Shown here piece by piece: positions 6,678 to 9,800 of a stretch of DNA of 9,800 nucleotides. This DNA comes from Mageeibacillus sp. UBA5439. GTDB lineage: Bacteria > Bacillota > Clostridia > Saccharofermentanales > DTU023. Location: NCBI GenBank assembly GCA_002427505.1, contig DIRJ01000042.1, forward strand, positions 1-9,800, given 5' to 3'. The notes under the pieces were generated by a model. That model searched no databases. It was not told the origin of the DNA and worked only from the letters and a program-made list of their open reading frames with translations. How positions within the stretch are numbered: position 1 is the stretch's first letter; every line of letters begins with the position of its first letter. The position numbers and the translations under genes were made by a program.

Positions 6678-6686
6678 ATAATAGCA
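6678..6686 (-). promoter_or_regulatory. Candidate extended -10 promoter for the leftward operon
   Basis: The minus strand reads TGCTATTAT, an extended -10 (TGn followed by TATTAT, one or two mismatches from TATAAT). No good -35 is seen about 17 bp upstream, as is common for extended -10 promoters. Transcription would begin about 30 nt before the cardiolipin synthase-like gene's start. Confidence 0.4.
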
Positions 6687-6749
6687 TCACTTTAGAAAAG
6701 GAAAGAAACACCTGTTATCTGTGGAAAGCAAAAGCATGGAGAACACGGA

Positions 6750-6780
6750 ATTTTCAAACATTCTGAAAATACCTTATACT
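6750..6780 (+). promoter_or_regulatory. Candidate promoter with overlapping inverted repeat before the YihY-like gene
   Basis: TATACT (6775-6780) is a good -10, and TTCAAA (6753-6758) is a weak -35 at 16-bp spacing. An inverted repeat, ATTTTCA (6750-6756) and TGAAAAT (6764-6770) with a 7-nt spacer, covers the -35 and part of the spacer, which is where a repressor operator would sit. The elements are seen; the regulatory role is inferred. Confidence 0.4.
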
Positions 6781-6820
6781 TAGAATCTATGCACAATTTA
6801 TTGATAACGGTAGAAAAATA

Positions 6821-7807
6821 ATGAATGAAGCAGAAGAGAAAAATATAAATCCGCAGGAAACTGATCCTACTGAAAAGATAAACAAAGGTTTCAGCTCGCA
6901 AATTAATGATTTGCAAAGAAAGCTGTCTGATTACGCAGAGGAAAAAAGCTGGGTTCAAGTCTGGCAGGAACGCCTGCAACGTTTTTCTTCACTCAAAATG
7001 GGCATCAATGCGGCTGCTTCCGCCTTTTATCTGATCTTCTCAATTTTCCCTTTGATCCTCTTTGTATTTGGTTTGCTGGAAGTTCTGGGCGCCGGTGTGG
7101 CAGCCAGATTCGAAGCGGCTATTCCGCAGGTGAGCGTAATTATCCCGGAAGCGATTGTGGAAGTATTCTATAATTTCCTGAACTCAGTTCAGCGCAGCAG
7201 CAGCGTTTCAGTCCTGTCCATGACTGCTCTGGCTTTGCTCTGGGCAGCTTCCCGTGGTGTCGGCAGTGTCGTAGCGTCGCTGAACAAGATTTATCACAGA
7301 GAATCCCCCAATAATTTTGTGTTGCGGCGCCTCTTTGGCATCATTGCCATATTTGCTTCCAGTGTCCTGCTTATTGTCATTCTGGTGGTACTGGCTTTCA
7401 ACCGCCTGTTAAGAAACTACCTGCAGGAATTCATCACTTTGCCTGAATTTATTCTTCAGAGCAAGTTCGATCTTTTCGCAAATCTGGCAGCCTTTCTGGT
7501 CCTCAGTTTTATCTTCACCGTGATTTTTTCTATATTGAAAAGACAGCGCAGCTACTTCCGCCATACTCTGTTCGCTTCCGTTCTGACCACTGTGGGCTGG
7601 ATCTCAATTTCCTACAGCTTGTCTTACTATATCTCCAATCAATCAAACTATTATCTGATGTATGGCAGTATCACAGGCATTATCTTTCTGATGCTCTGGC
7701 TCTATCTGGCCGTTTATATCATGATGATCGGCGCTTTCATCCACGCCGAACTGATCATCAAGTATCCCCGGCCCGCCAAAGAAAAAAACATCAAAAAGAA
7801 AACATAA
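6821..7807 (+). CDS. YihY/virulence factor BrkB-family membrane protein
   Basis: A 328-residue integral membrane protein of the YihY/BrkB family (once labelled ribonuclease BN, an assignment since withdrawn for this family). The first 55 residues are charged and hydrophilic, probably cytoplasmic and partly helical. About six membrane segments follow, near residues 63-90, 128-147, 171-194, 218-239, 249-270 and 283-312. Family hallmarks are AAASAFYLIFSIFPLILF (64-81), LLWAASRGVGSVVASLNKIYHR (139-160), RQRSYFRHTLFASVLTTVGW (241-260) and YGSITGIIFLMLWLYL (281-296), ending with a short Lys-rich tail. The biochemical role of the family is unsettled; transport or envelope roles have been suggested. 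The ATG at 6821 has only a weak ribosome site, but no better start exists before the first conserved segment. It is transcribed divergently from the leftward operon and appears to be a single gene. Confidence 0.88.
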   Translation: MNEAEEKNINPQETDPTEKINKGFSSQINDLQRKLSDYAEEKSWVQVWQERLQRFSSLKMGINAAASAFYLIFSIFPLILFVFGLLEVLGAGVAARFEAAIPQVSVIIPEAIVEVFYNFLNSVQRSSSVSVLSMTALALLWAASRGVGSVVASLNKIYHRESPNNFVLRRLFGIIAIFASSVLLIVILVVLAFNRLLRNYLQEFITLPEFILQSKFDLFANLAAFLVLSFIFTVIFSILKRQRSYFRHTLFASVLTTVGWISISYSLSYYISNQSNYYLMYGSITGIIFLMLWLYLAVYIMMIGAFIHAELIIKYPRPAKEKNIKKKT

Positions 7808-7832
7808 ACCGCTGCTTTGCCGGGGATTTTTC
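7764..7832 (+). terminator. Possible intrinsic terminator overlapping the YihY-like gene's end
   Basis: ATCCCCGGC (7764-7772) pairs perfectly with GCCGGGGAT (7819-7827), and inside this AAAG (7778-7781) can pair with CTTT (7815-7818). A run of five T follows the outer stem. The 5' arm lies within the coding region and the loop is long (about 33 nt, spanning the stop codon), so this is less certain than a compact terminator. Confidence 0.4.
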
Positions 7833-7842
7833 ATACAATACG

Positions 7843-7870
7843 TCAACATTTCGCCGCTGGTCTTTATAGA
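7843..7870 (+). promoter_or_regulatory. Weak candidate promoter for the Na/Pi cotransporter gene
   Basis: TCAACA (7843-7848) and TATAGA (7865-7870) lie 16 bp apart, each with about four matches to consensus. A TTGACT at 7890-7895 is a better -35 but has no -10 at a suitable distance. I could not recognise a Pho box. The remaining 140-bp gap is AT-rich and holds no gene. Confidence 0.25.
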
Positions 7871-7949
7871 TATAAAACTTCATGCTAAATTGACTTTAAG
7901 ATAAGTATTCAGGTCGTTTTTATTTTTTCGAAGTGGTGATCAAAATTAA

Positions 7950-9743
7950 ATGAGTTATTTAAACATTTTGCAGCTAATCGGTGGTCTCAGCCTCTTTCTT
8001 TTCGGCATGCAGCTTCTCAGTGACGGTCTGACATCCGTATCCGGCGGCCGGATGGAGCAATTGCTGGGGAAATTCTGTAACACAAGAATGAAGGGAGTTC
8101 TGCTCGGTACTGCTGTTACCGGTGTGATTCAGTCTTCCTCTGCCACCACTGTCATGGTTGTCGCTCTGGTAAATTCAGGTGTAATGCTCCTGCGGCAGGC
8201 CGTACCTGTAATAATGGGTGCGAATATCGGTACCACGGTTACAGGCTGGCTGCTCAGCATGGCCAGCATATCCGGTGACAACTTCATCATAACCATGTTA
8301 AAGCCCTCCTCCTGGACCCCTATCCTCGCCTTAGCCGGTATTTTGATTCTTTTCACTGCCAGAACTGAGGCGAAAAAGCACAAGGCCTATGCTTTGCTCG
8401 GTTTTGCCGTGCTGATGTTTGGCATGGATGTAATGTCCACAGCAGTGGCCCCGCTCCAGTATGAGCCGTTTTTTGTCGATCTCTTTCAAAAATTCAGCAA
8501 TCCCCTGCTGGGCGTCTTAGTCGGCGCAGTGACAACCGCTTTGTTTCAGTCTTCTTCTGCCTCCGTAGGTATCCTGATGGCACTCAGCGCCACCGGTGTG
8601 ATACCTTTTGCCGCCGCCCTGCCCATAATTATGGGACAGAATATCGGCACCTGCATCACCGCCATCCTGGCTTCTGTCGGATCAAACCGCAACGGGAAAA
8701 GAGTTGCTGTCATTCATCTCAGCTTCAATACCATCGGCACGATACTCTTCATGCTTCTTTTTTATATACTTCACGCTATCAGGCCCTTTCCTTTCATGGA
8801 CAGCACGGTCACACCGCTAATGCTGGCAATTGTGCATACAAGTTTCAACATTTTCACAACCCTGGTCTTGCTGCCTTTTTCCGAGCAGCTGATCAAATTG
8901 TCCAAGAAAATCGTTCCGGTGGCAGCCGAAGAATTGGAAGACCTGGAAGAAGATGCACAGCTGAAGCTCTTGGATCCGCGCTTTCTGGATCGCCCGGCCT
9001 TTGCTCTGGAACAAGCCGGCACTGTTACTTATTCGATGATGGAAATAGCGAATAAGGGCATGAATCTGGCTCTGGATCTCTTACACGATTTCAGTGAAGA
9101 GGGCTATCATCGGGTGGAAAAATGGGAACAGCAGGCGGATGAATATGAGGATGCTTTGTCTGAATATCTGATCAGAATTTCCTCCGGCAAGCTGGATGAG
9201 CGCAGGGGGCAGAAGCTTACGATTCTGATGCATTCGATTAATGATATCGAGCGCATCAGTGACCACTCGATCAACCTGTCAGATCTGGCGCAGAAAAACG
9301 AAGGCAAGGTGGCTGAGTTTTCACCGGAAGCAAAGGAAGAACTGGATATTTACATTGCAGCCGTGCGGGACATAATGCAACGCACTTTAGCAGCTTTTGC
9401 AGAACTGGATGCCCGAAAGGCTTTTACCATTGAACCTCTGGAAGACCGTATTGATGAATTAAATAAAATATTCACCAGCAATCATATTGAGCGTCTCAAG
9501 CAGGGTGCCTGCAGTGTGGACCATGGTTTTATTCTGACCGAAGTTTACAATGTACTGGAAAGGGTGGCCGATCATTGCTCCAATATCGGCATCTACATAA
9601 TCCAGTACAAGCATGATGACAGCCTGCGAGTTCATGATTATACCCACTCATTGGATAAAACCAAAAGTAATTACGAAAAACTCTACCGGGATTATGTCTC
9701 TTTATATCCCATTAAGTATGGTAAATTCAGTAATAATCAGTAG
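7950..9743 (+). CDS. Na+/phosphate cotransporter-family protein with C-terminal PhoU-like domain
   Basis: A 597-residue protein of the Na/Pi cotransporter II-related family, which imports or exports phosphate with sodium across the inner membrane. It carries the two inverted family repeats, each with a QSSS motif followed by a G-x-N-I-G-T motif: VIQSSSATT (59-67) with GANIGTT (90-96), and FQSSSAS (199-205) with GQNIGTC (229-235). About eight membrane segments lie between residues 5 and 312, including a further segment near 287-309. From about 350 to 555 comes a helical PhoU-like domain with two metal-site motifs, DIERISDH (432-439) and LERVADH (536-542). The length fits the bacterial transporter-plus-PhoU form. 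The ATG at 7950 is preceded by GGTGAT about 10 nt away, and MSYLNILQLIGGLSLFLFGM is a typical family N-terminus. The gene stands alone, without pst or pho neighbours. Family firm; direction of phosphate flow not determinable here. Confidence 0.9.
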   Translation: MSYLNILQLIGGLSLFLFGMQLLSDGLTSVSGGRMEQLLGKFCNTRMKGVLLGTAVTGVIQSSSATTVMVVALVNSGVMLLRQAVPVIMGANIGTTVTGWLLSMASISGDNFIITMLKPSSWTPILALAGILILFTARTEAKKHKAYALLGFAVLMFGMDVMSTAVAPLQYEPFFVDLFQKFSNPLLGVLVGAVTTALFQSSSASVGILMALSATGVIPFAAALPIIMGQNIGTCITAILASVGSNRNGKRVAVIHLSFNTIGTILFMLLFYILHAIRPFPFMDSTVTPLMLAIVHTSFNIFTTLVLLPFSEQLIKLSKKIVPVAAEELEDLEEDAQLKLLDPRFLDRPAFALEQAGTVTYSMMEIANKGMNLALDLLHDFSEEGYHRVEKWEQQADEYEDALSEYLIRISSGKLDERRGQKLTILMHSINDIERISDHSINLSDLAQKNEGKVAEFSPEAKEELDIYIAAVRDIMQRTLAAFAELDARKAFTIEPLEDRIDELNKIFTSNHIERLKQGACSVDHGFILTEVYNVLERVADHCSNIGIYIIQYKHDDSLRVHDYTHSLDKTKSNYEKLYRDYVSLYPIKYGKFSNNQ

Positions 9744-9750
9744 CTGTCTT

Positions 9751-9790
9751 TTAATTTTCGGGCAGTGCGGTTACACTGCCCGAAAATTAA
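9751..9790. terminator. 17-bp perfect inverted repeat after the Na/Pi gene
   Basis: TTAATTTTCGGGCAGTG (9751-9767) is followed by a 6-nt loop and its exact reverse complement (9774-9790). It begins 7 nt after the stop codon at 9743. The position and the GC-rich core (CGGGCAGTG) suggest a transcription terminator, possibly for both directions. However, the T-run lies on the 5' arm and the A-run on the 3' arm, so no clear U-tract follows the hairpin on either strand. It may end transcription inefficiently or protect the mRNA 3' end. Confidence 0.55.
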
Positions 9791-9800
9791 CTTAATAACT

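Noticed and set aside
6821..7807. Calling the YihY-like protein ribonuclease BN
   Set aside because: That label for the YihY/BrkB membrane family is a historical mis-assignment; the protein has membrane segments and no metallo-beta-lactamase motifs.
1..9800. A new defence or mobile system covering the window
   Set aside because: All seven genes belong to known housekeeping or metabolic families; no nuclease/effector cassette, integrase, toxin-antitoxin pair or reverse transcriptase is visible.

Overview
The window is an ordinary chromosomal stretch carrying seven intact protein-coding genes. It has an IS/REP-like remnant at the left edge and a large perfect hairpin at the right edge. The gene types are a hydantoinase/oxoprolinase, a bacterial HDAC-family deacetylase, a DUF438/hemerythrin/PAS protein, a two-HKD cardiolipin synthase-like enzyme, a YihY-type membrane protein and a Na/Pi cotransporter with a PhoU tail. 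Together with AGGAGG-like ribosome sites and one TTG start, they fit an anaerobic, low-to-mid GC Gram-positive-type bacterium (Bacillota, Clostridia-like). This placement is inference from gene content and translation signals; no rRNA or other taxonomic marker is present.

Layout. 1-454: no intact gene. It holds a short minus-strand reading frame that resembles a decayed transposase C-terminus, a 13-bp palindrome fused to a perfect tandem 15-bp repeat (REP/RAYT-like), and a candidate promoter. 455-3443 (+): two overlapping genes, a hydantoinase/oxoprolinase-family ASKHA enzyme and an HDAC-superfamily deacetylase with a cysteine-pair C-terminal extension. 6637-3450 (-): a compact three-gene operon read leftward, made of a phospholipase D/cardiolipin synthase-like membrane enzyme, a DUF438-hemerythrin-PAS protein and the RNA 2',3'-cyclic phosphodiesterase ThpR. 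6638-6820: a divergent promoter region. 6821-7807 (+): a YihY/BrkB-type membrane protein. 7950-9743 (+): a Na+/phosphate cotransporter-family protein with a PhoU-like C-terminus. 9751-9790: a 17-bp perfect inverted repeat.

How the genes may work together. The hydantoinase-like and deacetylase-like enzymes overlap by 14 bp and are probably made in step, which suggests a two-step hydrolysis of an N-acyl, amide or lactam compound; the substrate is unknown. The leftward operon joins a lipid enzyme, a signalling/sensor-like protein and an RNA-end enzyme, and no common pathway is obvious. The most notable points are the HyuA-like/HDAC-like pair without a HyuB partner, the Cys-pair tail on the deacetylase, the loss of several expected iron ligands in the DUF438/hemerythrin protein, and the REP-like repeat just upstream of the first gene. 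I found no CRISPR array, tRNA, rRNA, intact IS or clear new defence system.
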